Assembly: GCA_964370965.1 (NCBI GenBank)
Contig: CAYJLW010000049.1
Location: forward strand, 1-30,601
DNA length: 30,601 bases
Reading direction: 5' to 3'
Source: CAYJLW01 sp964370965
GTDB lineage: Bacteria; Actinomycetota; Acidimicrobiia; UBA2766
Positions 15,238 to 22,485 of this stretch are shown one piece after another. Position numbers and translations under genes: made by a program. Below the pieces are notes generated by a model that had not been told where the DNA came from, made no database searches, and saw nothing but the letters and a program-made list of their open reading frames with translations. The stretch's first letter is position 1. Every line of letters starts with the position of its first letter.

Positions 15238-16623
15238 TTGACGATCCGGATCGCCGGAGGCCAGGGGTTCTACGGCGACGCTCGGGGCCCGGTCGCAGAC
15301 CTGGTCGAGGACGGCGTCGACTTCCTGGTTCTCGAGGCCCTGGCGGAGCTCACGATGGCGATCCTCCAGAAGGACCGCCAGAAGGACCCCGGTCTCGGCT
15401 ACACCCGGGACTTCCCCCTGTACGCGCAGCTGGCCCTCCCGGCGATCGCCGAGGGACGCACCCGGCTCATCACGAACTCCGGAGGCATCAACCCCGACGG
15501 GGCCCGGGAGATGCTCTCCAAGGTGACGGCGATGACCGGACACCAGGGAATCAAGGTGGCCGTGGTCACGGGCGATGACGTCCTCGACAGCCTCGACGAC
15601 TTCCACGCCGCCGGTGCCGCGCTCGCCCACCTCGACACGGGCGTGCCCTACGGCGACGTCGCCGGCCGGCTCCGCTTCGCCTGCGCCTACCTCGGGGCCC
15701 GGCCCATTGTGGAGGCACTCGACGCCGGGGCCCAGATCGTGATCACGGGGCGGGTCGCGGACGCAGCGCTCTTCCTGGCGCCCATGATCCATGCCCACGG
15801 ATGGTCCTGGGACGACTGGGACCGCCTCGCCGCGGGCGTCGTCGTCGGGCATCTCTGTGAGTGCAGCGGGCAGGTGTCCGGCGGCAACTTCTCTGGCCCC
15901 TGGTGGGACGTCCCCGTGGAACAGGCCGCCCGCTTCGCCTTCCCGATCGCGGAGGTCGACGAGGACGGCACCGCTGTGATCACGAAGGCGAAGTCCGCCG
16001 GCGGCCTCGTGAGCGTCGACACTGTCAAGGAGCAACTCCTCTACGAGGTCGGGGACCCCACCGCCTACCTCACGCCCGACGTCGTCGCCAACTTCACCGC
16101 CGTGCACCTCGAGGACGCCGGACCCGACCGGGTGCGGGTGAGCGGCGCCACGGGTCGGCCCGCCACCGACACCTACAAGGTCGTGGGGGCGTTCCCCGGC
16201 GGGTACACGGGCGAGATCTCCATCGGCTTCCCTTGGCCGAACGCCGAGGCGAAGGCGCGCCGGGCGGCGGCGCTCATCCGGGAGCGGCTCCGCATCGCGG
16301 GTCTCGAGCCCCTGGAGACCGTCGAGGAGTACTTCGGTCTCGGCGTCTACCTCGGCGGCTCCGCCGGTGCCCCTGACCTCCTGCCCGAGGGCTTCGACCC
16401 GCCCGAGGTGATTCTGCGTTTCGCGGCCCGCTTCGAGGACAGGGACTCCGCCGGGCGCCTCGCCCGGGAGGCGATCCCCCTCGGACTGTCCGGGCCGCCG
16501 GCGATGGGCGGCCTCGGCCGTGGCGGGGGCGGCCGGCCGTCCGAGCTCCTGGAGATCTGGCCCGCCCTCGTGCCCAAGGACCTCGTCGACGGGCGCGTGT
16601 CAGTCGACGTCGGGGAGGTGTGA
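15238..16623 (+). CDS. AtuA-like protein (acyclic terpene utilisation family, DUF1446)
   Basis: A 461-residue protein starting at TTG 15238, supported by GGAGGGAG eight bases upstream and by the family N-terminus (TIRIAGGQGFYGD). Recognisable blocks include DFLVLEALAELTMAIL, LITNSGGINPDGAREM, GAQIVITGRVADAALFLAPM, CSGQVSGGNFSG and TADT-type strands ending in GRPATDTYKV. This is the large domain of the AtuA/DUF1446 family, named for a gene in the Pseudomonas citronellol/geraniol pathway; the biochemical reaction is not established. The small C-terminal domain found fused in other members is here the next gene, overlapping by one base (TGATG). The kelch gene ends 31 bp upstream. Confidence 0.88.
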   Translation: MTIRIAGGQGFYGDARGPVADLVEDGVDFLVLEALAELTMAILQKDRQKDPGLGYTRDFPLYAQLALPAIAEGRTRLITNSGGINPDGAREMLSKVTAMTGHQGIKVAVVTGDDVLDSLDDFHAAGAALAHLDTGVPYGDVAGRLRFACAYLGARPIVEALDAGAQIVITGRVADAALFLAPMIHAHGWSWDDWDRLAAGVVVGHLCECSGQVSGGNFSGPWWDVPVEQAARFAFPIAEVDEDGTAVITKAKSAGGLVSVDTVKEQLLYEVGDPTAYLTPDVVANFTAVHLEDAGPDRVRVSGATGRPATDTYKVVGAFPGGYTGEISIGFPWPNAEAKARRAAALIRERLRIAGLEPLETVEEYFGLGVYLGGSAGAPDLLPEGFDPPEVILRFAARFEDRDSAGRLAREAIPLGLSGPPAMGGLGRGGGGRPSELLEIWPALVPKDLVDGRVSVDVGEV

Positions 16624-16985
16624 TGCAGGTACGACTCGCTCGCTTCTGCCAGGCCCGTTCCGGCGACAAGGCCGACAACGTCAACGTGGCCGTCTTCGCC
16701 CCCACCGGCGCCCTCTACGAGGTCCTGCGCGAACAGGTCACCGAGAGCGCCGTGGCCGGCCTGCTCGCCCCGCTCGTGCAGGGGACCGTGACCCGCTACG
16801 AGGTCCCCAATGTGCGGGCGTTGAACTTCGTCTGTACGCACGCGCTCGCCGGGGGCGGGCCCCGTTCGCTGCGCAGCGACAACCTCGGGAAGTGCTTCGG
16901 CCCGGCGCTCCTCCGACTCGAGGTCGACGTCGATCCGGCCCTGCTCGAAGGCGTCGTCGACCTCACCTCGGCGCCCGTGTCGTGA
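16623..16985 (+). CDS. AtuA-like ferredoxin-fold small subunit
   Basis: A 120-residue protein beginning MQVRLARFCQARSGDKADNV, then NVAVFAPT, and containing LNFVCTHALAGGG and SLRSDNLGKCFGPALL. It corresponds to the small C-terminal domain that follows the AtuA core in single-chain homologues. The ATG overlaps the large subunit's stop by one base, and GGGGAGGTG lies just upstream. The conserved ARSGDKAD and D-x-x-GK motifs suggest a binding site. Together with the preceding gene it should form a two-subunit enzyme. Confidence 0.85.
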   Translation: MQVRLARFCQARSGDKADNVNVAVFAPTGALYEVLREQVTESAVAGLLAPLVQGTVTRYEVPNVRALNFVCTHALAGGGPRSLRSDNLGKCFGPALLRLEVDVDPALLEGVVDLTSAPVS

Positions 16986-17833
16986 ACGGCGACGCGCCCC
17001 GGGACGTCCCGCCGCCGGAGGAACCCTCGCCGCCGCCGATCCCTCCCGAGGCAACCGGCGCGGTCTCCCCGGGGGCGCCTCCGTACGTGGCGCCCCACCC
17101 GTCCCAACCCTGGCAGTACCCGCCCGGGCAGTGGGCCGTCCCCGTGACCGCCCCCCAGCCCCGTAAGGAACAGGGGCTCGCCGTCGCCGCTCTCGTCTGC
17201 GGGATCGCTTCGGTCACGGTGGCGATCATGGTCGGTGTGCTCGCCGGGCCCGCAGCCGTCGTCCTGGGGATCAAGGCGCGGGGCCAGGTGAAGCGGGACC
17301 CGGAACGCTACGGGGGCGCGGGCCTCGCCGCGGGCGGTATCGCCACCGGCGCGTTGGGCGTCCTGGCGGGGGCGGCGTACCTCGCCTTCATGATCTCTTT
17401 TTTCGGCAGCGGGGGGCCCTTCGGCGGGATCTTCGAGATGGCGAAGCCGCCCCGCGTCGTGCACGCCGACGTGGGGCAGTGGCGGCGCATCGGCGACGTA
17501 CGGGCGAGGGCGGAGTCCTGGCGGGTGCTCTCCGAGACCGTGGCCCCCGGCGGGGAAAGCCCTCCGGGCGGTGCCGACGTCGAGGTCGTCCTCGAGGCCC
17601 GGAACCTTTCGGGGACCGAGGTCGAGATCGACTCCTCCGACCTCGTCGTCACCGACGACACGGGTGAGGAGGCTGAGCCAGAGGACGCCGCCACGCTCAC
17701 GCTCCGCCCCGGCCGCACGATCACGCGGCGGCTCCACTACAGGATCGGGGGCACCCCCGACGTGTTCGAGGTCTGTTCGGCGGCACTCGGGGAGCGCACC
17801 ACTTGCCTCGACGTGGAGCTCGGGAGACGCTGA
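16982..17833 (+). CDS. DUF4190-like membrane protein with C-terminal Ig-like domain
   Basis: A 283-residue protein from GTG 16982, which overlaps the previous stop by four bases (GTGA). Residues 1-60 are Pro-rich and cytoplasmic. Two membrane segments at about 66-97 (AVAALVCGIASVTVAIMVGV) and 114-141 (LAAGGIATGALGVLAGAAYL) flank LGIKARGQVKRDPERYGGAG, the DUF4190 signature. The extracytoplasmic part (about 155-283) is a beta-rich domain resembling DUF4352-type Ig folds (VEVVLEARNLSGTEVEIDSS, then LVVTDDTGEEAE), with one cysteine pair (C265, C275). Its overlap with the AtuA genes may be incidental. It ends 12 bp from the convergent dynamin gene. Function unknown. Confidence 0.8.
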   Translation: MNGDAPRDVPPPEEPSPPPIPPEATGAVSPGAPPYVAPHPSQPWQYPPGQWAVPVTAPQPRKEQGLAVAALVCGIASVTVAIMVGVLAGPAAVVLGIKARGQVKRDPERYGGAGLAAGGIATGALGVLAGAAYLAFMISFFGSGGPFGGIFEMAKPPRVVHADVGQWRRIGDVRARAESWRVLSETVAPGGESPPGGADVEVVLEARNLSGTEVEIDSSDLVVTDDTGEEAEPEDAATLTLRPGRTITRRLHYRIGGTPDVFEVCSAALGERTTCLDVELGRR

Positions 17834-17845
17834 GGCCCGGACCCC

Positions 17846-19729
17846 TCAACCCGCGGCCGGCGCCGCGGGGGGAGCGACCGAGGCCGTGTGGAGGGCCCGC
17901 AGGAGGCCGCCCGCCAGCTTCTCCAACTCCCGGACGTGCGCCAGCTTCTTGCGGGCGGCCGCCTGCGCCTCGTCCCGTGTCTTCTGGTCGGCCTTCGCGA
18001 AGCGCTGCTGCTCTTCGACCGCCGTCTTCAGCTCACGCTCCCGTTCCTCGCGCACGACGGCGATCTGGCGTTCGATGTCCTGCTTCAGCGTGAGGAGGCG
18101 GTGGCGGAGGTCCTGGGAGATCCCGGAGCGAGCCCGGTTCACAGCGTCCCGCACGAACTCCCGCGCCTTCTGCTGGCCCTGCTGGCCGAGGCGCTGCCTG
18201 CTGGCGGCGTAGTCGCCGATTCCCCCGACGAGGATCCCCACGGCGGCGCCCGCCCAGATCAGGGGGCCGCCCACGAGGGCGGCGACGGATGCGAACGAGG
18301 AGCCCCCGATGATCGCGGAGCGCATCCGGAGCCAGGGGTTGCCCTCACCGCCGCCTGCGCGGAGCGCGTTCGCGGCGGCGCCCACACCGGTGTTCTCCAC
18401 GGGGGCGACAGCGGCCGCCAGCGTGCCCACGGAGAACGTGCGCCCGATCCTCTCCAGCATGGCGGTGACTTCGGCCTCGAGCGTGTAGTTCAGGGCGGCG
18501 ACCATCGCCTGCAGCTCGGCATCGAGCTCGGCCGGGAGCGTGTCGAGGAGGTGGGCGTCGCCGATGGCGATGCGGGCCGAGGCGCGCTGGGCGAGGATGT
18601 CGATGAGCCGCGTGAGCTCGCGGTTGAGGGACGTGTCGAGCCGTTGCCACTCGTAGTTCCAGTCGGTGCCGCCGATCTTGCCCGCCCGCTGGAACTCCTG
18701 GAGCTCCGCCACGTGGGCCTCGAGCCGGGCGCGGGACTCGGAGCGTTCCTCGGCCGAGTCCACGATCGCCCGGTAGGGCCCCTCCAGACGGGTGAGCGCC
18801 ACGGCGGCGAGCTGCACGAGGTTCCCGAGACGGAGGAGCTGCGTGCGGTCCAGCACGCGCTCCTGTAGGGCCCTCTCGAACGCGGCGAAGCCGCTCTCGG
18901 CCCGGAGCTCTGCCGCCAGGTCGGCCTCCCCGGCGGCGGCGAGACGGTCGGACTTCGTCTTCAGGCGGTTGCTCACGGGGAGGAACGGGCTGTCCGCGAA
19001 GCGCCGGGCGTGCCTCGCGAGCAGGGTGCTGTCGTCCTCGAGGATCCGCCGCCAGCCGTGGTACATGTCCGTGTGGGTGAGAGCGAACAGGACGGTGTCG
19101 AGCCGCTCGCCGGCCCGCTCCAGGAAGGCCAGCTCCGGCGCGGACATGGGGGCGCCGGCATCGACGAGGAACACGAGGGCGTCTGCGTGGGCGAGTGCCG
19201 CGAGGGTGACGTCGGCGTGGGACGCCTCGAGGCCCCCGACGCCCGGGGTGTCGATCAGGGTGAGGCCGCCGGCGAGGAGTGGGTGCGGGATGCGCAGTTC
19301 CACGGCCCGGATCGATTTCGTGTTGTCCGGGTTGCCGGCGACCGTGCACCAGTCCGCCACCTCGTCGAAGGAGATCGGCCGGGCGTCGCCGCCGTGGGCC
19401 GGGTGTACGAAGGCGGCGGCCTCCTCGCCGTAGCGGATGACGACGTGCGTGTTCGTGGTGACGTCGGCATCGACGGGGGAGAGCCCCGGCCGGCCGAGGA
19501 GGGCGTTCACGAGTGAGCTCTTGCCCCGCTTCGCCTCGCCTGCCACGACCACGGTCGTCTGGGGCTCCTGCCAGCGAGCGGCCTCGGCACGGAGGCGCTC
19601 CTCGATCTCGGTGAGCCCGGTCGCGTGCGCCGCGACCAGGGTCGCGTTCACGAGGTCCTGCACCTGCTGGCCGAGGCCGGCGGGGGGCGCAGATGCGCCA
19701 GCTGCGGAGCCACCTGCAGGGTCGGTCAT
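17846..19729 (-). CDS. Dynamin-like GTPase (IniA-type), 1
   Basis: A 627-residue protein. The GTPase domain (about 55-330) has G1 GEAKRGKSS (64-72), a G2 threonine in DVTTNTHVV, G3 DTPG (160-163) and a G4 variant THTD (218-221) in place of NKxD. Helical stalk regions follow, then a glycine/alanine-rich hydrophobic hairpin (about 492-530, IIGGSSFASVAALVGGPLIW then GAAVGILVGGIGDY) likely to insert in the membrane. A charged coiled coil (about 560-610) ends the protein. Bacterial dynamins of this type remodel or repair membranes. I choose ATG 19729 because TACCAT lies seven bases ahead; ATG 19738 would add MRP. A second dynamin gene lies at 22486-23994, as in iniA/iniC and dynA/dynB pairs. Confidence 0.9.
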   Translation of the reverse strand: MTDPAGGSAAGASAPPAGLGQQVQDLVNATLVAAHATGLTEIEERLRAEAARWQEPQTTVVVAGEAKRGKSSLVNALLGRPGLSPVDADVTTNTHVVIRYGEEAAAFVHPAHGGDARPISFDEVADWCTVAGNPDNTKSIRAVELRIPHPLLAGGLTLIDTPGVGGLEASHADVTLAALAHADALVFLVDAGAPMSAPELAFLERAGERLDTVLFALTHTDMYHGWRRILEDDSTLLARHARRFADSPFLPVSNRLKTKSDRLAAAGEADLAAELRAESGFAAFERALQERVLDRTQLLRLGNLVQLAAVALTRLEGPYRAIVDSAEERSESRARLEAHVAELQEFQRAGKIGGTDWNYEWQRLDTSLNRELTRLIDILAQRASARIAIGDAHLLDTLPAELDAELQAMVAALNYTLEAEVTAMLERIGRTFSVGTLAAAVAPVENTGVGAAANALRAGGGEGNPWLRMRSAIIGGSSFASVAALVGGPLIWAGAAVGILVGGIGDYAASRQRLGQQGQQKAREFVRDAVNRARSGISQDLRHRLLTLKQDIERQIAVVREERERELKTAVEEQQRFAKADQKTRDEAQAAARKKLAHVRELEKLAGGLLRALHTASVAPPAAPAAG

Positions 19730-19736
19730 GGGGCGC

Positions 19737-19742
19737 ATGGTA
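19737..19742 (-). promoter_or_regulatory. Leaderless -10 box of dynamin gene 1
   Basis: TACCAT on the minus strand is seven bases before ATG 19729 with no Shine-Dalgarno. It overlaps the alternative ATG at 19738, which argues for the shorter protein. It lies 23 bp from the divergent -10 of the M23 gene. Confidence 0.4.
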
Positions 19743-19765
19743 TCGGTGCCCGGCCGGCGGCCGAG

Positions 19766-19771
19766 TACCGT
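19766..19771 (+). promoter_or_regulatory. Leaderless -10 box of the M23 peptidase gene
   Basis: TACCGT is followed by six bases (CGGGGG) and GTG 19778, the same layout as at 5058 and 27468. This fixes the peptidase start inside a longer open frame. Confidence 0.5.
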
Positions 19772-19777
19772 CGGGGG

Positions 19778-20461
19778 GTGTCCGCTCCCGCCTCGTCGAC
19801 CTGCCTCCGGGTCCTCGGCCTCCTGCTGGTTTGCCTCGCCGGTGCCGGGTGCTCCTCCGGACCTTCTGAGAGCTCACCGCCGGTCCCCACCACGCAGGAG
19901 GCAGCACCCGCGACCGCGGCGGCAACGTCCGCCACGACGTCCCGCCCCCGGCTCCGCTACGTGTTCCCCGTCTTGCCGGCGTCGGCGGCCCGCTACGGCC
20001 GGGCGCACCACGACTACCCGGCGGCGGACGTCTTCGCCCCGTGCGGGACGGCCTTCGTGGCGGTCACGGACGGTCGGGTCGACGAGGTGAGCGCCGTCGA
20101 TCCGTGGAGCTCCAAGGCAGACAGCGGCGCCACCCGGGGCGGGAGGTTCGTGTCCCTGGTCGGCGACGACGGTGTGCGGTACTACGGCAGCCACCTCGCC
20201 GAGGTGACCCCGGGCATCAGGTCGGGCGTGAAGGTGCGCGCCGGGCAGCGGTTGGGGAGCATCGGCGAGTCCGGAAACGCCAAGGGCACCGGATGCCACG
20301 TCCACTTCGGGATCTCCCCACCGTCGGAGCCCGGGGACTGGGAGGTGCGCCGCGGCACCGTCTGGCCCTGGCCGTACCTCGACGCATGGAAGGCGGGCGT
20401 GCAGAAGTCTCCCGCCCCGGAGGTGTTGTCCGGGGAGTCGCAGTCACCGGAAGCGGACTGA
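19778..20461 (+). CDS. M23-family metallopeptidase, probable lipoprotein
   Basis: A 227-residue protein from GTG 19778. Residues 1-25 form a signal sequence ending LLLVCLAGAGC, with C25 as the likely lipidated cysteine, although the lipobox -3 position is Gly rather than Leu. A Ser/Thr/Pro spacer (26-58) leads to the M23 (LytM-like) domain: HHDYPAADVFAPCGTAFVAV (77-96) with the zinc-ligand His and D84, GRFVSLVGDDGVRYYGSHLA, GQRLGSIGESGNAKGTGCHVHFGIS with the HxH ligands at 174-176. The core zinc ligands are kept, so it should be an active peptidoglycan endopeptidase or a close relative. Its start is only 48 bp from the divergent dynamin gene, sharing a promoter region. Confidence 0.88.
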   Translation: MSAPASSTCLRVLGLLLVCLAGAGCSSGPSESSPPVPTTQEAAPATAAATSATTSRPRLRYVFPVLPASAARYGRAHHDYPAADVFAPCGTAFVAVTDGRVDEVSAVDPWSSKADSGATRGGRFVSLVGDDGVRYYGSHLAEVTPGIRSGVKVRAGQRLGSIGESGNAKGTGCHVHFGISPPSEPGDWEVRRGTVWPWPYLDAWKAGVQKSPAPEVLSGESQSPEAD

Positions 20462-20554
20462 CCCCCGAGCTCAGTCCCGCGCTCCGGGTGCTCGGCGGGA
20501 CCGCGGCCCCGGTGCCCGGGTTCCTCGCCGGGGCAGAGTGAAGCTGTGGGCCTG

Positions 20555-20599
20555 AAGTGATGCCGTTTTCCCGGGATGCCGTGGAATCGGCATCACTTT
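20555..20599. repeat. Palindromic repeat family, copy 3
   Basis: AAGTGATGCCG (20555-20565) and CGGCATCACTT (20588-20598) are perfect 11-bp arms around a 22-base centre with CCCGGG. The arms match copies 1 and 2, while the centre differs. It lies between convergent M23 and Hsp70 genes, so it might also act as a two-way terminator. Confidence 0.8.
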
Positions 20600-20645
20600 G
20601 GCGCCCCCGGCCCTCCGGCGGGGGGCGGACGGACGGCCGGGCGCC

Positions 20646-22463
20646 CTACCCGAAGTAGCGGGACTCGCAGGGGATGCCGTTGCCGTCGGCGTCCATGTCC
20701 GCGGGCCGACCGAGCCGGTCCCAGATCTCCTGCGCCTGCTCGTAGGAGTAGTCGTTGTTGTAGAGCCAGAGACAGCGTTCCCCGGCAGGGACGCCGGCCA
20801 CCTCCCGCGCGCCGACGTCGATCTCGGTCTCGGAGAGGCCCTCGGGATCGACGAAGGTGTCGGTCCCGGTGTCGGTCGGCACGGTTGGCATTACGGGTGG
20901 CTCGATGCCCCCGCTGTCGCTGCTGCTCGTGACGTCCGCTGTCGTGTCCGGTGCGGACGTCACGGCGGTGGGCTCGGAGCGCTGTGAGCGGTTGTGCAGG
21001 ACGAGCGCCGTGACTATTCCCCCGATTGCCAGGACGGCGACCACGGCCACGGCGACGATCCAGGCGCGGTTGGCGCGACCGGGCGCGGTGGTGGGAGCGG
21101 GGACGGCACCGAAGCCCCCCGCCGGGGGCACACCCGGCGGGGCACCGAAGCCGGCGGCGGGGACGGCAGCCTGCGGCCCCGTGGTCATCGGGGACACGGC
21201 GGCCGGCAGCGGCTGTGTGGCCGTGGCTCCCGCCTGGGGTGGCGCCACGGCAGCCGCCGCCGCAACGGTGGCGACGGGGACGGTGGCGCCAGCCCAGGCC
21301 GCGGCCCCCGCGGCGGCGCCCGCCGGTGCCGGCGGCCGAGGTGCTGCCACGACAGGTCGGACACCGGCCGAGCCGGCGGCGGTCTCGGGCACCGCCTTGG
21401 CGGCCCCGAGGGCGACGACGGTCTTGGGGTCCCCCAGCGTCGTGGGCGGGCGCCCGAAGTACTCACCCACGAGGTGGGTGACGAGCGGGATGCGGCTGGA
21501 CCCGCCCACGAGGTACAGGGCGCTGAGGTCGCCGGGCGTGAGGCCGGCGCCCCTCACCGTCTGGGCGAGGACCTTGACCGTGGACGCGAGGTCGTCACGG
21601 ACGAGGTCCTCGAACTCGCTTCGCGTGAGACGCAGGCTGTAGTCGATCGGGGACCCGAGGTAGAGGTCCACCGTCGTCTGGTGGGACAGCGCCTCCTTGG
21701 CCCGGCGCAACTCGGTGAGCATGTCCGTGTTCGCCTTGCGCCACGTCCGCTCCTCGGAGAAGCGCAGGGCCTCCCAGGTTTCCGGCGCCGACTCGGCCAG
21801 CAGGCCGCCCGCGTGAAGGTAGAGGCGTTCGTCGAAGTCCTCGCCGCCGAGGCGGTCGATGCCGCCGGGCGCCCCGACGACGTGAAAGCCCGTGTTGGTG
21901 CGCACCAGGACGGTGGTGTCGAACGTGCCGCCGCCGAGGTCGTAGACCGCCACGTGGTCCCCGGGGCCGATTGTCGCCTCCCCGAGGTACACGGCGGCGG
22001 CGACGGGTTCCGGCACGAGGACGGCCGCCGTGATCCCGACCGCGGCGGCCGCTGCCTGCAGCGCCTTCTTGCGCTCCTGGCCCCATGCCGCCGGGTGGGT
22101 GAGGCGCACCTCGGAGGGAGGGCGGTTGGCGCAGGCCCTCAGCGCCTCCCCCCACACGACACGCAGGACCGCGGCGGCGGCGTCCGTGACCTTCACGGCC
22201 TCCCCGCCCAGGACCATGATCCTGGCCCCGAGATACCGCTTCGGGGCCCGTTCCAGGCGATCCGGGGCGAGCACTCCGTGGGCTTCGGCTGCCGGGCCCG
22301 TGACCCATTCCCCCGACTCCGAGAGGAACACGGCCGAGGGCTGGCGCGAGCGCTCGTCGATCTCCAACAGGACGGGGGCGGCGTCCCCCGTGCGGATCGC
22401 CGCCGTCGTGTAGCTCGTCCCGAAGTCGATCGCCAGGACGCGGGCTGCGTTGTCAGGAGTCAT
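20646..22463 (-). CDS. Hsp70-type ATPase fused to a membrane helix and an excalibur-like domain
   Basis: A 605-residue protein from ATG 22463 behind GCGAGGACGAC. Residues 8-365 are a complete Hsp70/actin-like ATPase: phosphate-1 DFGTSYT (13-19), phosphate-2 VYDLGGGTFD (173-182), and adenosine motif LVGGSSRIPLV (318-328). The substrate-binding and lid domains of DnaK are absent. Instead there is an Ala/Pro-rich linker (370-465), one membrane helix (467-489, AWIVAVAVVAVLAIGGIVTA), an outside Ser/Thr/Asp-rich spacer, and an excalibur-like domain (563-605) with C563, the loop DADGNGIPCE (591-600) and the ending SRYFG. The ATPase would be cytoplasmic and the calcium loop outside. It follows dynamin gene 2 by 22 bp, so they form one operon. 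It is not the housekeeping DnaK. Confidence 0.9.
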   Translation of the reverse strand: MTPDNAARVLAIDFGTSYTTAAIRTGDAAPVLLEIDERSRQPSAVFLSESGEWVTGPAAEAHGVLAPDRLERAPKRYLGARIMVLGGEAVKVTDAAAAVLRVVWGEALRACANRPPSEVRLTHPAAWGQERKKALQAAAAAVGITAAVLVPEPVAAAVYLGEATIGPGDHVAVYDLGGGTFDTTVLVRTNTGFHVVGAPGGIDRLGGEDFDERLYLHAGGLLAESAPETWEALRFSEERTWRKANTDMLTELRRAKEALSHQTTVDLYLGSPIDYSLRLTRSEFEDLVRDDLASTVKVLAQTVRGAGLTPGDLSALYLVGGSSRIPLVTHLVGEYFGRPPTTLGDPKTVVALGAAKAVPETAAGSAGVRPVVAAPRPPAPAGAAAGAAAWAGATVPVATVAAAAAVAPPQAGATATQPLPAAVSPMTTGPQAAVPAAGFGAPPGVPPAGGFGAVPAPTTAPGRANRAWIVAVAVVAVLAIGGIVTALVLHNRSQRSEPTAVTSAPDTTADVTSSSDSGGIEPPVMPTVPTDTGTDTFVDPEGLSETEIDVGAREVAGVPAGERCLWLYNNDYSYEQAQEIWDRLGRPADMDADGNGIPCESRYFG

Positions 22464-22485
22464 GTCGTCCTCGCATCCGCCGCTC

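Noticed and set aside
18345..19925. Second minus-strand frame overlapping dynamin 1
   Set aside because: Arg/Pro/Gly/His-rich shadow of the dynamin frame; no domain, while the dynamin frame has all GTPase motifs.
20646..22463. Housekeeping DnaK
   Set aside because: No substrate-binding domain, no grpE/dnaJ neighbours, and a membrane helix plus excalibur domain instead.
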